Shown here: piece after piece, positions 37,562 through 47,892 of the stretch
Numbering within the stretch: the first letter of the stretch is position 1
Layout: each line of letters starts with the position of its first letter
Origin: Bombardia bombarda
Taxonomy: Eukaryota > Ascomycota > Sordariomycetes > Sordariales > Lasiosphaeriaceae
Reading direction: 5' to 3'
NCBI GenBank assembly: GCA_030512295.1
Contig: JAULSR010000001.1
Span: 4,611,001 to 4,675,000 of the forward strand
DNA: 64,000 bases
Position numbers and translations under genes: made by a program
Notes under the pieces: generated by a model
Database searches by the model: none
What the model was told of the DNA's origin: nothing
Seen by the model: the letters and a program-made list of their open reading frames with translations, nothing else

Positions 37562-38099
37562 CTTGTCTACTTGTCGATGCAAAGATGGAATCGACCAAGT
37601 TTGATGTTCTGAAATGATGAATAGTTCCAATTTTGGCGCCAAAAACTGATTTTCGCGATTAGGGCTCTGTGGGAACACCTTGGTTGGCTTGTGCGGTGTA
37701 GTTGGTGCCTCAGGCTTCAAAGTTTGCAACGCCAAAAAAAGTTTGGGAATAGCCTGGGCGCCCATGCTAGGGCTTATAACTAAAGTGCACGCAGCGTTGG
37801 TTGCCATCAGTTAGTAGCGGCAACACCTCGGACCTACCAACCGATAGCCGAGTCAGATAGTCGGATCATCCAATGACCGAGAAAATTTCCCAGCCTCGAC
37901 CCGCGGCCCCGCTATTTTTTCTTGGGTGGTTCAGGAAATTTTGCATCCAGCTCCAGCAAGCTCGCGAGAATCTTGTCAAGGCCGTGCATTTTCACCAATT
38001 GTGCCCCGACAACGAAACTCACAAGCACTTTGTCCAGTTTCGCCATCTTCAACGCGCGAAAAGAGCGTTTCCCGCTTTTCGAACACCCAAACACTTATA
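37562..38099. promoter_or_regulatory. Shared divergent promoter region, uL22 / fibrillarin
   Basis: The 538 bp separates the start codons of two ribosome-production genes transcribed apart. Two A-rich/T-rich elements, gaaaatttc (37881-37889) and gaaattttgc (37935-37944), resemble the ribosomal-RNA-processing element (AAAWTTTT core) known upstream of yeast ribosome-biogenesis genes. That they act here is inferred. Confidence 0.45.
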
Positions 38100-39517
38100 A
38101 TGGCTTTTGACAGAGGTGGAGGCGGCGGCTTTGGTGGCCGTGGCGGTGGTGATCGCGGTGGTCGCGGTGGTTTCGGTGGCCGTGGCGGCGGTGATCGCGG
38201 CGGTCGTGGTGGCTTCGGCGCCCGTGGTGGTGGCCGCGGTGGTGGTACGTTCAAAGCCCCCATCTGCTTCGACACATAACTACCCCGTCATTCCAATCTG
38301 CTTCCATGCCTGGACGGTCTCGATACATTCATTCAGCCCTCGCCTCACGAAGCTGCACTTCTCGGACAACGCCCCTCTCTACCAACTATATACGGAATTA
38401 CGTCGCTAATCTCTTCTCTGCAGGATTCGGTGGCCGCGGTGGTGGTGATCGTGGTGGCGGCCGTGGCGGTGGCCGTGGTGGGTACGTCATCACAACTTGA
38501 GACTCCTATATCTTTTCGTTTTACTGACCAGAGAATCAAGCCCTTCTAGAGGTCGCGGCGGCCCCAGAGGCGGCGCTGCCGGTGGTGCCAGGGGAGGCGC
38601 AAAGAAGGTCATTGTCGAGCCCCATCGTCACAAGGGCGTCTTTGTTGCCCGCGGTGGCAAGGAGGATCTCCTCGCGACTGTCAACCTCGTGCCCGGCGAG
38701 TCTGTATACGGTGAGAAGAGAATATCGGTCGAGAACGCCAGCAAGAACGACGGTTCCGCCACAACGAAGACCGAGTACCGGATCTGGAATCCTTTGTTAG
38801 TTGGCCCATTCTGCAGATGCGACTTTCCCAAACTGACTTGTAAATAGCCGCTCCAAGCTTGCCGCCGGTATCCTCGGTGGTCTCGAGTCCATCTACATGA
38901 AGCCCGGCTCCAAGGTCCTCTACATCGGTGCCGCTTCCGGCACATCGGTGTCTCACGTCGCCGATATTGTCGGCCCCACTGGCGCTGTTTTTGCCGTCGA
39001 GTTCTCCCACCGTTCCGGACGTGATCTTATCAACATGGCTACTCGCCGCACAAACGTTATCCCCATCGTTGAGGATGCCCGTAAGCCCATGGCTTACCGC
39101 ATGCTTCTTCCCATGGTCGATGTTATCTTCGCCGATGTCGCCCAGCCCGATCAGGCCAGGTATGAACAAATCTATTGCGCAAAGTGTTGAGAGACAGACA
39201 GGTGCTAACTCGACTGATCAGAATCGTCGGACTTAACGCCAGACTTTTCCTTAAGCAGGGTGGTGGCCTCTTGATCTCCATCAAGGCCAACTGCATTGAC
39301 AGCACTGCTCCCGCAGAGCAGGTCTTTGCCAGCGAAGTCCAGAAGCTCAGAGAGGACAAGTTCTTCCCCAAGGAGCAGCTTACTTTGGGTCAGTACAAAG
39401 TTCTTCACCGTCAATCGCTCGTTTTCATGCATGCTAACCATGACAACAGAACCGTATGAGCGTGATCACGCCATGGTATCTTGCGTATACCTCCAGAAGG
39501 ATTTCGTTGACAACTGA
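38100..39517 (+). CDS. nop1: Fibrillarin, box C/D snoRNP 2'-O-methyltransferase (Nop1)
   Basis: Fibrillarin is the nucleolar catalytic subunit of box C/D snoRNPs. It methylates rRNA ribose 2'-OH groups and also glutamine in histone H2A. Exons are 38100-38244, 38424-38481, 38532-38795, 38848-39159, 39222-39388 and 39450-39517, giving 337 residues. Residues 1 to about 95 form the GAR domain, a run of RGG and DRGG units split by two introns. The methyltransferase domain starts near KKVIVEPHRHKGVFVARGGK. Motif I is VLYIGAASGTSVSHVADIVG, followed by FAVEFSHRSGRDL, NVIPIVEDARKP and VDVIFADVAQPDQA. The C-terminus is EPYERDHAMVSCVYLQKDF. All five introns keep frame. The position opposite uL22 suggests co-expression. 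Confidence 0.96.
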
Positions 39518-40810
39518 GCTACGAGCTCGGATCGTGGGATCTACGTGGCTCTGTGTTAAGAAACTTCTCACATAACTCGGTGTTCAACTGGCTGGGTGAC
39601 TTTCGTGAGTCTGGGAGGCGAATGGCGTTCAGAGGACTTGATTATTTCAGCATGTAGGAACTAAGCAAAGGGGGATAAAATTAACTGCGGCCCCAGTCGC
39701 TTGGCATTATCTTTGCTGTTTTATGACAATGCCCCTTCCTCGCCTGGCCAGCTCGAACAAAATCTGGCCTGTGGGGGTTGATAATCCAACTGCGGCGACA
39801 AATAGTTGGACATTGGGATGGGGGTCTATAATGGCAGGGGGTTGCCTTTAAACGGTTAGAGTAGTTGACCCAAGGGACGATAAAACAAGCCCCGTGTGTT
39901 GCTGGGCCGCGATGTACTTGTTGCTGAGGGCTTGCGGTGTGGGAAAGTCGAGTGGCATTTTTACAGCATGTTTGGCTTTATTTCCTATGCACAACTTATC
40001 TTTGGTATTTAAGACAGACACTAGACAGTTGGTCCATCTGCTATCCTCGCGTTACTTTTATATAGGGTGCTACCGTCTTTATACCCCATCATTGTCTTGA
40101 TACTTGATCGTCCCTCTCAGATAGTATTACATATACGGGCTCAAGCCAAGGTAGCCATGATGTAACAGATCGGTATAATGGACACGCACTTACTATCCTT
40201 TCCATTTGTATGGCTTGAACTATATTGTTTGCACAGATACCGGGCTCTGTAACTTTGTCTGGTGGTAGCAGATATAACAAGGCCAATCGACCGACTCACA
40301 GTCATGGTATTTGACTCTTTGGATTAACCAGGATTTACTTTGAATGGTCTCAAAGAGTAGAATGCATGATCGATATTGATTGTATTTTGCGATTGTTCGC
40401 CCACCCAGGTCTCTGTAAGTGAAATGCAAAATACCACATCGTTGGTTGGTATTCGCTCGCCATCTTCAGTTGACATCAAGTCTACGATTAGACGTCCTTT
40501 GTAAGCCCCAGTCAAGAAAAGGGATTCCACTCAACGTTTGACATGTTCACATGAAATATGATACAATCAAGGTTGTCAACCAAATGGTCTGGCCAACGAC
40601 AACCTATGTGCCCTTGATCGATGTCAAGGTTTCGGCTGACTTGGGGCCAGTTGACTGAATGCACTGAGACATGTTCTGGGTTCGGGTTTTGGGTGGTAGG
40701 GGAAAGATTTGGGGTTGGAAACCTTATTGTCCGGGGATACCTACCACCTATATTCCTCTTTTCGTCATCGACCCCAAAAGGCGGTTGTCACCTCAATAGC
40801 ACGGGCTATA
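39518..40810. other. Intergenic between convergent nop1 and EFM7-like genes
   Basis: This 1.3 kb contains the two 3' regions. The ORFs are below 80 codons. No supported feature was found. Confidence 0.6.
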
Positions 40811-41785
40811 TCATAGCATACTTCTCCTCCTAAGCACAGCAACCACCAACCATCGTTTCCTCACCGTCACGTCCTCGACCCCCCTATCCCACACCCACTC
40901 CCTGTCCTTCCCATCGCAATCCCTCTCCCATATCCTCTCCACCTCGAGCCCCTCGCCCGCCAACTTCTGCTCGTCAAAAAACTCCCTCATCTTGTCCCTC
41001 CCGGTGTGGAACCCGGCCACAACCCAGGCGCGCGCGCCGGGCCCGTCGCCCAGGAACCAGCCGATGGACCGGCGCAGGTTGTCGTGCTGCCACGGCATCC
41101 ACAGGCAGTCGGCCGCGAAGACGCGGTCGAAGGCGTGCTCGTTGTCGTGCGCCAGGGGCGTGGACAGGTCGCCCCAGCCGTGGGGGGAGACCTCGACTGA
41201 GCCGGTTTCCAGAGCGAGCATCACCTCCTGACCGCGGGCAGAAGAAGGGGGAGAGAAAGACGGCTGGACGATGACGGAGACATTGTGCTGGAGGGTCTCT
41301 ATTACCGCGGGGGCGGGGTAGTCGGTCGCGACGACGCGGCGGGCGCCAAGCAGGGCGGAGAGGAGGGAGGGCAGGGCGGAGCCGGCGCCAAGCTCGATGG
41401 TGGAGAGGTTGGTGATGTCGAAGGCGGAGGCGGGAAGGGCGATGCTGGCATCACCTGCCGCCTCTTGCTCTTGCTCTTGCTCTTGCTCTTGCTCTTGCTC
41501 TTGCTGTAGGCGAAGCGTGCCGGCCTCGACGAGCTCGGCGAGGAGCAGAGACGAGTTCCAGAGGTAGTGGCTGAAGAGCTGGCGGTCGTCGTAGCTGCTG
41601 GGGTTGGCGAGGGTGATGGGCAGCGGCTGGGGGAGGTGCGGCGACGTGTACACCAGCCCCTGGTTGGCGTCGCCATGCTGGTTCGTCACGTCATCGGGGA
41701 AGATCACGCCCAGAGAGGAGGCGAGGAAGTCTTCTGGGTCGGTGGACTCGGGGCCTGATATGGTCAGGCGCGCTGTTAGGGACAT
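40811..41785 (-). CDS. EFM7/Nnt1-like protein lysine/N-terminal methyltransferase
   Basis: This is a single-exon gene of 324 residues in the Methyltransf_16 family. Yeast Efm7 (Nnt1) methylates the N-terminus and Lys3 of elongation factor eEF1A, and this is the nearest described relative. Family marks include DPEDFLASSLGVIFPDDVTN at the N-terminus, VVYTSP-like LVYTSPHLPQ, and RQLFSHYLWNSSLLLAELV. SAM motif I is STIELGAGSALPSLLSALL, followed by VVATDYPAPAVIETLQHNV and DRVFAADCLWMPWQHDNLRR. Between the FSHYLW block and motif I lies an in-frame Glu-Gln repeat (seven EQ units, DNA 41462-41503) that lengthens a loop. Whether eEF1A is the substrate here is inferred from family only. Confidence 0.85.
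   Translation of the reverse strand: MSLTARLTISGPESTDPEDFLASSLGVIFPDDVTNQHGDANQGLVYTSPHLPQPLPITLANPSSYDDRQLFSHYLWNSSLLLAELVEAGTLRLQQEQEQEQEQEQEQEAAGDASIALPASAFDITNLSTIELGAGSALPSLLSALLGARRVVATDYPAPAVIETLQHNVSVIVQPSFSPPSSARGQEVMLALETGSVEVSPHGWGDLSTPLAHDNEHAFDRVFAADCLWMPWQHDNLRRSIGWFLGDGPGARAWVVAGFHTGRDKMREFFDEQKLAGEGLEVERIWERDCDGKDREWVWDRGVEDVTVRKRWLVVAVLRRRSML
41462..41503. repeat. Hexanucleotide (CTCTTG)7 inside the EFM7-like gene
   Basis: Seven perfect six-base units encode a run of Glu-Gln on the minus strand. The period is a multiple of three, so length change would keep frame. Confidence 0.95.
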
Positions 41786-43239
41786 TTGGATGGGTAGGAT
41801 ATGGATCGTATATCTGTCCGCGCGCCAAGTGGGGGACAGTGTGAGTGTTCTAGGTGAGTGGGAAATTGTTTTGTAGGTAGGTATGTTTGTAGATATGATT
41901 TGCTTGCTCTGTTATCGAGTACAAAGAGCTTCTCTCCCTCCTTCTTCAGAGTCCCCTCAACATGATAACCGAATCACACTTTGTTTGACCCCACTGGCAT
42001 CCAGACCGTGGTGGTTGGAAGGCATCCATCCGGGCATGGATGGTGGTTGGGCATGGATGGTGGGGGATAACAGTGGAGGGGCACTGCGATTAGCAGTGGG
42101 TACTTCGGCGGGGGGCCATTGAACTTCACCTTTGGAGGTACCTTGCCTACCTTGAGGTACCTCAGCTCAGCAATTCAGGTACCGACCCGTCGAGCACGGT
42201 ATCATGATGAGTGATGGGTGGGATGAAAAAGTTTTGAACTTTCTATGTGAACTCAACGACTTCATACTATATCTTTCAATATTAGGTAATTTCAGACACT
42301 ACTTCTCGATGTACAACCTCCCAACATCCGCCCCCATTTTAAATCCTATGGATGCATTTCCTTTATCATAGATAGGCAAAGTGCGCAATGCTGAGACGGA
42401 TTGAACCTTTCTTTTTGCTCTCTTCCTACTTGTTCTTCTGAATCAAAAAGGACAGGATTAAGTCGCAAGAGAAGAGAGAGAGAGAGAGAGAGGGAGAGTG
42501 ATGAAGAGTAAAAACGCGAGAAGCAAATAGGGTATCGTGCACGCCGCAATGTGGATTAGAGAGAGAAAGACAGAGAGACAGAGACAGAAAGATTAATAGA
42601 ACAATAAAGATGTAGCAATGGAGAATAATTAAACATGTGAAGGAAATGGACATAAGAGAGAAACATGAAAAGATTCCGCCCGTCCCAAAAGTTTGTTATG
42701 TCCGTCCCCAGTCCCGTCCCAGTCCCACCGTGGGCCACAGGCAAAAAGGCCGCCAAAAACAACAGTAATAAGTAACAATCCCCGTCCTTAAATCGTTTCA
42801 CTTCATTAATATAATACCCCGTTTCCCGATTCGCCCGCCCGCCCGCCCAAAATAAAAGAAAGAGGTTTGTTCAAACAGATCAGACAAGGAGAGATGATGA
42901 AACAAAGACCCGACACACGCCATGTCATGCCCCAAAAAATCGAGTAACCCCCCACAATGTGCGCCTAGACACCAGCATTTTTTGCCCCGTTTATAGTACC
43001 GGTAGAGTATTGAACAACAACAAAAGGCCATTCCAGTTCCTCATTCCCAAAACTTGGCGCGCCGCGTTGTATATATTCGCGTGCGTCGAATAAGATCAAA
43101 CAGTAAAAAGAGAGAGGATGAAGAAAAATGAGAAAGATCAATGGTATATATATCGAAGGTATGTGAGTGTATGTTTGAGCGTGTTGTGTTTATGGTTAAA
43201 TCGGCTTTTTTTTTTCCTTCTTGGTTTTTTTCAACTTCT
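41786..43239. other. Intergenic: EFM7-like promoter and zinc-finger gene 3' region
   Basis: This 1.45 kb lies between tandem minus-strand genes. The stretch 42440-42700 is purine-rich on the plus strand, with an (AG)10 run at 42473-42492, and is probably the 3' UTR or downstream flank of the zinc-finger gene. Apparent ORFs here only read the CT-rich strand as Ser/Leu. No gene is seen. Confidence 0.55.
42473..42492. repeat. (AG)10 dinucleotide microsatellite
   Basis: Ten uninterrupted AG units in a wider purine-rich tract downstream of the zinc-finger gene. Confidence 0.9.
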
Positions 43240-45127
43240 TTATTGAGGTGTCAATGCAGCATTGTGCTCGAGCATCTGCTGGATCTCCTCCTCGGTCGGG
43301 TCGTCCGAGATCCACGGGCCCTTCTCCTCGTCGGTGGCGCCGAGGAAGCCGGTGGCGCGCTTGAGGGTCTGCACGTCGAGGTCGGTGACGTACGACTTGC
43401 CGTCCGACAGCTTGATGCGCACCTCGTGCTCGGTCGACAGCATCATCTCGTCCTTGGCCAGGCGACGGGGCCCGTCAAAGACGGCCATGACGCGCTTCTT
43501 CATGGTCATCTGGCCCTTGTCGAAGCCCCACGACGAGGGGTACTCGCGCCTGTTCTTGCGACCGCGCGTCTTGGTCGGTAGCGGGACGCCGCCGCGCGAG
43601 TGTGTGAGCCCGCGCGACTTTTGCACCCCGTTGGGCGGGTTGCCCTTGGCCTTCTTGGAGGGCGATGTCGCCGACGTCTTGATGCCGCGGCCGGTCCGGA
43701 GCTCCTCGTCGAGGTCGTCCTCGTCCGCCATCTCGTCGTCCTCGTCGGCGTCGTCGGCCTCGGTGGTCATGGTGGTGGTGGTGGGGAGGTGGTTCTTCTC
43801 GAGCGTGTTGTGCACGTCGCGGTCGTTCTCGACCTCCGCGAGGCGCTTGGCGTTGATGGCCTCGGCCGGGTCCTCCTGCTGGACGATGCGCAGCACGCAG
43901 TCGTCGAGATGCTCGTAAAAGTCCTGCGCGTTGCTGAAGGTCTGCGAGCAGGTGGAGCACTTGCCCGTGGCATCGGGGGCGTAGCCCGTCAGCTTCTGGG
44001 ATGCGGCATTGGCGCCGGCGGCGCCGCTGGCCGTCTTCTTGCGGCTGTTGGGTGGGGTCTGCTCGACGCCGTGCACGGCAGTCAGGTGGCGCTTGAAGAC
44101 GTCGGCACGGTTAAACGACTTCTCGGCCGCAGAGCCGGAGCCGGGGCAGAAGCCGCACACCATGGTGCCCTTGTAGTGCGTCAAGGTGTGGCGGTTCTTG
44201 TCGTACTTGCGGGCGAAGCCCTTGACGTGGTACTCGCACGTGGCGATGGGGCACTTTTCGGGGCGCTCGGTCTGGTGGGTGAGCATGTGGGCCTTGAGGT
44301 CCTTGAACTTCTTGCCGCAGTCGACATGGGGGCACCGCAGCTTCTCCTTGGACTCATCGCCGCTGTACGTCTGCTCGGCCGAGTAGTTGGAGTGGAACGA
44401 GACCAGGCTGGGGCGCCGTTGGGGGTTCATGGGGGGCTGGAAGGGCGAGTAGGGCTGATAGCCGGCGCTATTGTTGTTGTTGTTGTTGTTGTTGTGCATG
44501 AATGGGGAGGTGCTGCCCGCTCGGAGCTGTGGAGAGGCGGAGAGGGCGGGCGATGCGGGATAAGCCGAGCTGGGCGCTGGGTAGCTCTGGTCGTAGCCAG
44601 GCATGGCCATTGAGCGGACGTCGGGATGTATCAGGGACGGATCTGCAGCGAGGGTGTGCGGGTCAGTATTGCTGTTGACGCGACCGTGGCGCATGTGCTT
44701 GTACATGCTGGAAGAGTTTGACAGAGGAAACCAACACGAAGACTCGAGCGGAGGAACAAAATGCCCGCTGGACTGAGAAAAGAAAGGCGGCACCAGGCGC
44801 GGTGCCTTGGCCCGAGCCGACGGGCTGCTCAGCTCGTCCACCCCCCAAGGCCCTGGAGCCCCAGCCCCAAGCCCAGGCCATGATGGCCCAAGCCGCCTGA
44901 AACCAGGCCTGCGCGCGGGCTGCCCCAGGTGGGGGGTGGGGGAGACGGAAAAGAAGAGGACGGAAAAGAAGAATAAGATGAAGAGGCCGGTGTGGCAGGC
45001 GACGCAAAAACAAAAGACGACGTCGTCGTCGCCCCAGCAGTGCTCACAGCGCCAGAAGTGACCGGGGACGCAGTCGTCGCCACCGCAGCGGCTTGCGCCA
45101 GATGCGTGTCGAGGGCCAAGCTGCTGC

Positions 45128-45159
<32 letters not shown>

Positions 45160-45821
45160 GCCCCGGTCTTGGAGGAAGAAAAAGGAACGAGAGTGGAGGC
45201 AGACTCGGATGAGGAAACAACAGAAGAAGAAGAAATGGAACCACTGGTGTGGGAAAGGTGGTGGCGCGGGTGCGAGTGCGGGCGCGGAGAAAGACGAGAT
45301 CTAGGGATCTGTGACAACTCACCGACAAATCCTGGGCCCTTCTGGTTGGGGAAGTCGAAGGCCGGGTTGTAGCCGTCCATGGCACCGGGCGCGTACGAGT
45401 ACTCGGTGCCCGAGAAGTACTCGGGGTGGTCGACGATGCCGGGGCTCACGCCCAGGTTGTGTGGTGCCGCCCACTCGAGGATGGGTGCCAGCTGGCCGTG
45501 GTTGGAGAGCGGCGAGCCCATGTTGGACGACGAGGCGCTGGCGATGCTGAGGTTGGAGGACGGGACGCCGCGCATGTCGCTGTCGTCGCCATACATGCCC
45601 GGCGACGATTTGCTGCCAAACATGTAGGGCGCATCGGCGTACAGCGCACCGTTGTCGTATGCCATGGTGCTCGCGTACTCGTGCGACGGCCGCGAGTAGG
45701 ACCCGTACGAATCTGGGGAGAGGCCGAGATCCATGGGCCCCGACGAGAACATGCCCTGTGGCGGTTCTGGGTAGTTCATGTTGTTGTAGTCTTCACGCTC
45801 GTGATGGCTGTGTGTCGCCAT
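43240..45821 (-). CDS. C2H2 zinc-finger transcription regulator
   Basis: Exons in transcription order are 45821-45323 and 44642-43240, giving 633 residues. The first 165 residues are rich in Ser, Tyr, Gly, Pro and Met. A poly-Asn run lies at about 217-224. The finger region comprises Cys-x4-Cys fingers at about 270-289 (CPHVDCGKKF) and 297-321 (CPIATCEYHVKGFARKYDKN), a Cys-x2-Cys finger at 329-357 (CGFCPGSGSAAEKSF, ending HLTAVH), and a C2HC-like finger at 395-415 (CSTCSQTFSNAQDFYEHLDD). Acidic (DEDDEMADEDDLDEE) and basic stretches follow, with a conserved-looking C-terminal block (YPSSWGFDKGQMTMKKRVMA). I recognise a Pezizomycotina regulator family but cannot name the gene; nuclear DNA binding is inferred. 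The start at 45821 was chosen; the frame stays open to 46007 but that extension looks like leader. Confidence 0.85.
44471..44494. repeat. (TTG/GTT)8 triplet repeat encoding poly-Asn
   Basis: Eight triplets in exon 2 of the zinc-finger gene encode eight consecutive asparagines on the minus strand. Confidence 0.9.
44643..45322 (-). other. 680-nt intron of the zinc-finger gene, partly open in frame
   Basis: The donor GTGAGTTG at 45322 and an acceptor ctgcag ending at 44643 join GGATTTGTCG to ATCCGTCC, giving GFV-DPSLIHPD in frame. The intron is about ten times the length of typical ones in this window. Its first 494 nt continue the exon-1 frame (Ser/Ala/Thr-rich, poly-Ser from a CTG/TTG run at 45121-45160) to a TGA at 44829-44831. 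Retention would give a protein without zinc fingers. Confidence 0.65.
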
Positions 45822-46620
45822 TCGAGAAGCTGCAGGTAGGTAGATGGGTAGGTGCTTGAGCGTGTGGGGAGTGGGTGGGATGTGGCCTGGTGATGCAAGA
45901 AGCCACAACCTCAGGCTGCGTTGCCCATCAGTCATACCGTTCATTATGCCGTTGCACGGCCGACAAGTACTGACCTTTGCAAATGCACATGCCAAGAAAG
46001 CCAGCAATTTATGTCAGAGGCCTAATAAGTATCCTGTAGGTAGGAAGTGAGACCAGTTCTGCGTCTTGGGCCGTGGTGATGATGACTGATGCTCGATGAC
46101 TGAATGTTTTGTCTGGTGATGTTGATGATGTCGAATATCCGTCTGACTTCCCTTGCTATTATTCAATGTCCTCAGTCCCTTCTCTTGTCGTTCTTGTTGT
46201 TTATGTTGTTTATGTGATGCTGTCGATGGTTCGTCCTGGTCTGGTGTTGATGAAAACGAGAGACGGAAACGGAAAACCGCTGTTCTGGACCTTCTCGAAG
46301 CTGTGCCGAACTGGAAGATCTATGGGGAAGTGTGGGATGGAAGCAGGTCTCCGATGAGGTTTGACGACGGGACAGGACGGTATATGTACGGAGATGGTGA
46401 TGGGGGTGTGGTTTCTATATACCCTTGGATGAGCATCTCACACGACCGGAGCTCGGTGGAGGCACGATCTCGTCCTGTAAGGCTTGCTTTCCCAAGTGAG
46501 CGAGGCGTAGCAACTACCTACATGCTTCTTACTGAGGTCTGACAGGGGCACGAGGCAGGGGGGCAGGGCATGTAGGGTGTGTACAAAGGTACTCAGGTAC
46601 CGCCCGTAGCTACAAGCTAC

Positions 46621-46650
46621 ATGGGGAGATGGGGAGATGGGGAGATGGGG
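46621..46650. repeat. Octamer GGGGAGAT tandem repeat
   Basis: Three perfect units plus flanking partial units of GGGGAGAT, about 0.8 kb upstream of the zinc-finger start codon. The strand is G-rich with four G-runs, so a G-quadruplex is conceivable. Confidence 0.85.
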
Positions 46651-47660
46651 ACAGGGGTGGTACATCGGTCGGTACGAAGTACATTGGCGCCCTCTCACCA
46701 CACCACGAAAATCATGAGCCCCCTTCCCTGGCCTTTTGGTGTGGATGGATGGGTGACAGGGGTTATTTTGTCGACCGCCGTCGGGTGGAGACTGGGAAGG
46801 CTTGGTGTGCTTTGCTGACACTGGCACCCCAGCACCCCTACCAATACCAACTGTGTAATGTGTTTTCAACAACCTGGTACTGTACGGTATTCTTGGGGAA
46901 TGGAAGCCATACCATGTTCTCCATCGACTCTGCTTGACCTCCACCGACCAGACGAACTCGCTAGCCACCGCGATCGCTTTCCGTGTTCCAATCCCACTAT
47001 TTACCTTAGTCACGGTAGGCATCCTCGGAGACACTGGAGTGACTGATAGACGAGTCTCCAAAGAGAAGAAAAGTCTGACCCAGAATGGATCGATCGGGGG
47101 TCAGGCATTCGTATCAAATCCCAGAACATCCTCCTCCCCCCACACCCCCCCTCGAGCACACTCTCTCTTTCTCTCTCGTTCTGGACTGTTGATTATTGGA
47201 GCAAGTTGAGTGTGTGCGTGTGCGTGTTATTCGATGAATCAATCCCTGTCGCCATTTCCAATGGCCCCCGTCTCTTGGCCGCCTCTTCTGGCCCTCTTTC
47301 TTGTCCCATGTGCGACCCGTGGTGGGGGAAAGGGGTTTTTGGTTTGCTGTCGAGACTGTCTCGAGCTTGTTAGTCAGTGGAGAGTGAACGTCTAGGAACC
47401 TGGAAGATGCCGAACCGAAAGGCATTCCAGCGATCTCATCACCTGCGCCAGGTGCAAGTCAGTCTTTGGGTTGGCCGGCCCCGACTGACCGGATGGGAAG
47501 AAACAGACTTGAGCATGCATGGCAAACTAGACACAGTAGGATGTATTCGCATCTAGAATGCGCACCATTCGTATGTATGCAATGTACATAACCAACCATG
47601 GGAGGGAACTTTTGAAGCGAGACATAACGTATGTACGCACGCACACACGCGCAGGCTCTA

Positions 47661-47695
47661 GGTTCTGGGTTCTGGGTTCTTGGTTCTGGGTTCTA
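47661..47695. repeat. Heptamer GGTTCTG tandem repeat, five units
   Basis: Units at 47661, 47668, 47675, 47682 and 47689; two differ in the last base. Not the fungal telomere hexamer. Confidence 0.9.
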
Positions 47696-47871
47696 GGCCC
47701 CCTGAGCATACACAGTAGTAGTCTCTTGGGGTTGTCTCTCATTGCTTCTTTCTGTCCCTTTAATGATGCAGCAGCCAGTCAACTGAGTCGGGTTGCCCGC
47801 TACCCAGCCAAAGCCAAGCGCCAGCTTTTTGGCTCCAGGTGGCTCCCTCTCAATCCTCTCAGTCCATGGGG

Positions 47872-47892
47872 GACGTGCGACGTGCGACGTGC
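47872..47892. repeat. Heptamer GACGTGC x3
   Basis: Three perfect copies of GACGTGC, each containing ACGTG. The ACGTG core is that of some bZIP/bHLH sites, but no function can be claimed from sequence alone. Confidence 0.85.

Noticed and set aside
43600..44613. 337-codon plus-strand ORF
   Set aside because: Antisense shadow of the C2H2 zinc-finger gene; the GC-rich third codon positions of the real gene keep the opposite frame open. The translation is Val/Gly/Ala-rich without domains.
45822..46007. In-frame N-terminal extension of the zinc-finger protein
   Set aside because: The extension looks like leader sequence; the ATG at 45821 has a better initiation context and is followed directly by protein-like sequence.
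46438..47061. 207-codon minus-strand ORF in the gene desert
   Set aside because: Overlaps plus-strand ORFs of similar quality and includes the simple-repeat region at 46621-46650; no family resemblance.
47661..47695. Possible telomere-related repeat
   Set aside because: The unit is GGTTCTG, not TTAGGG, and only five copies lie inside normal sequence.
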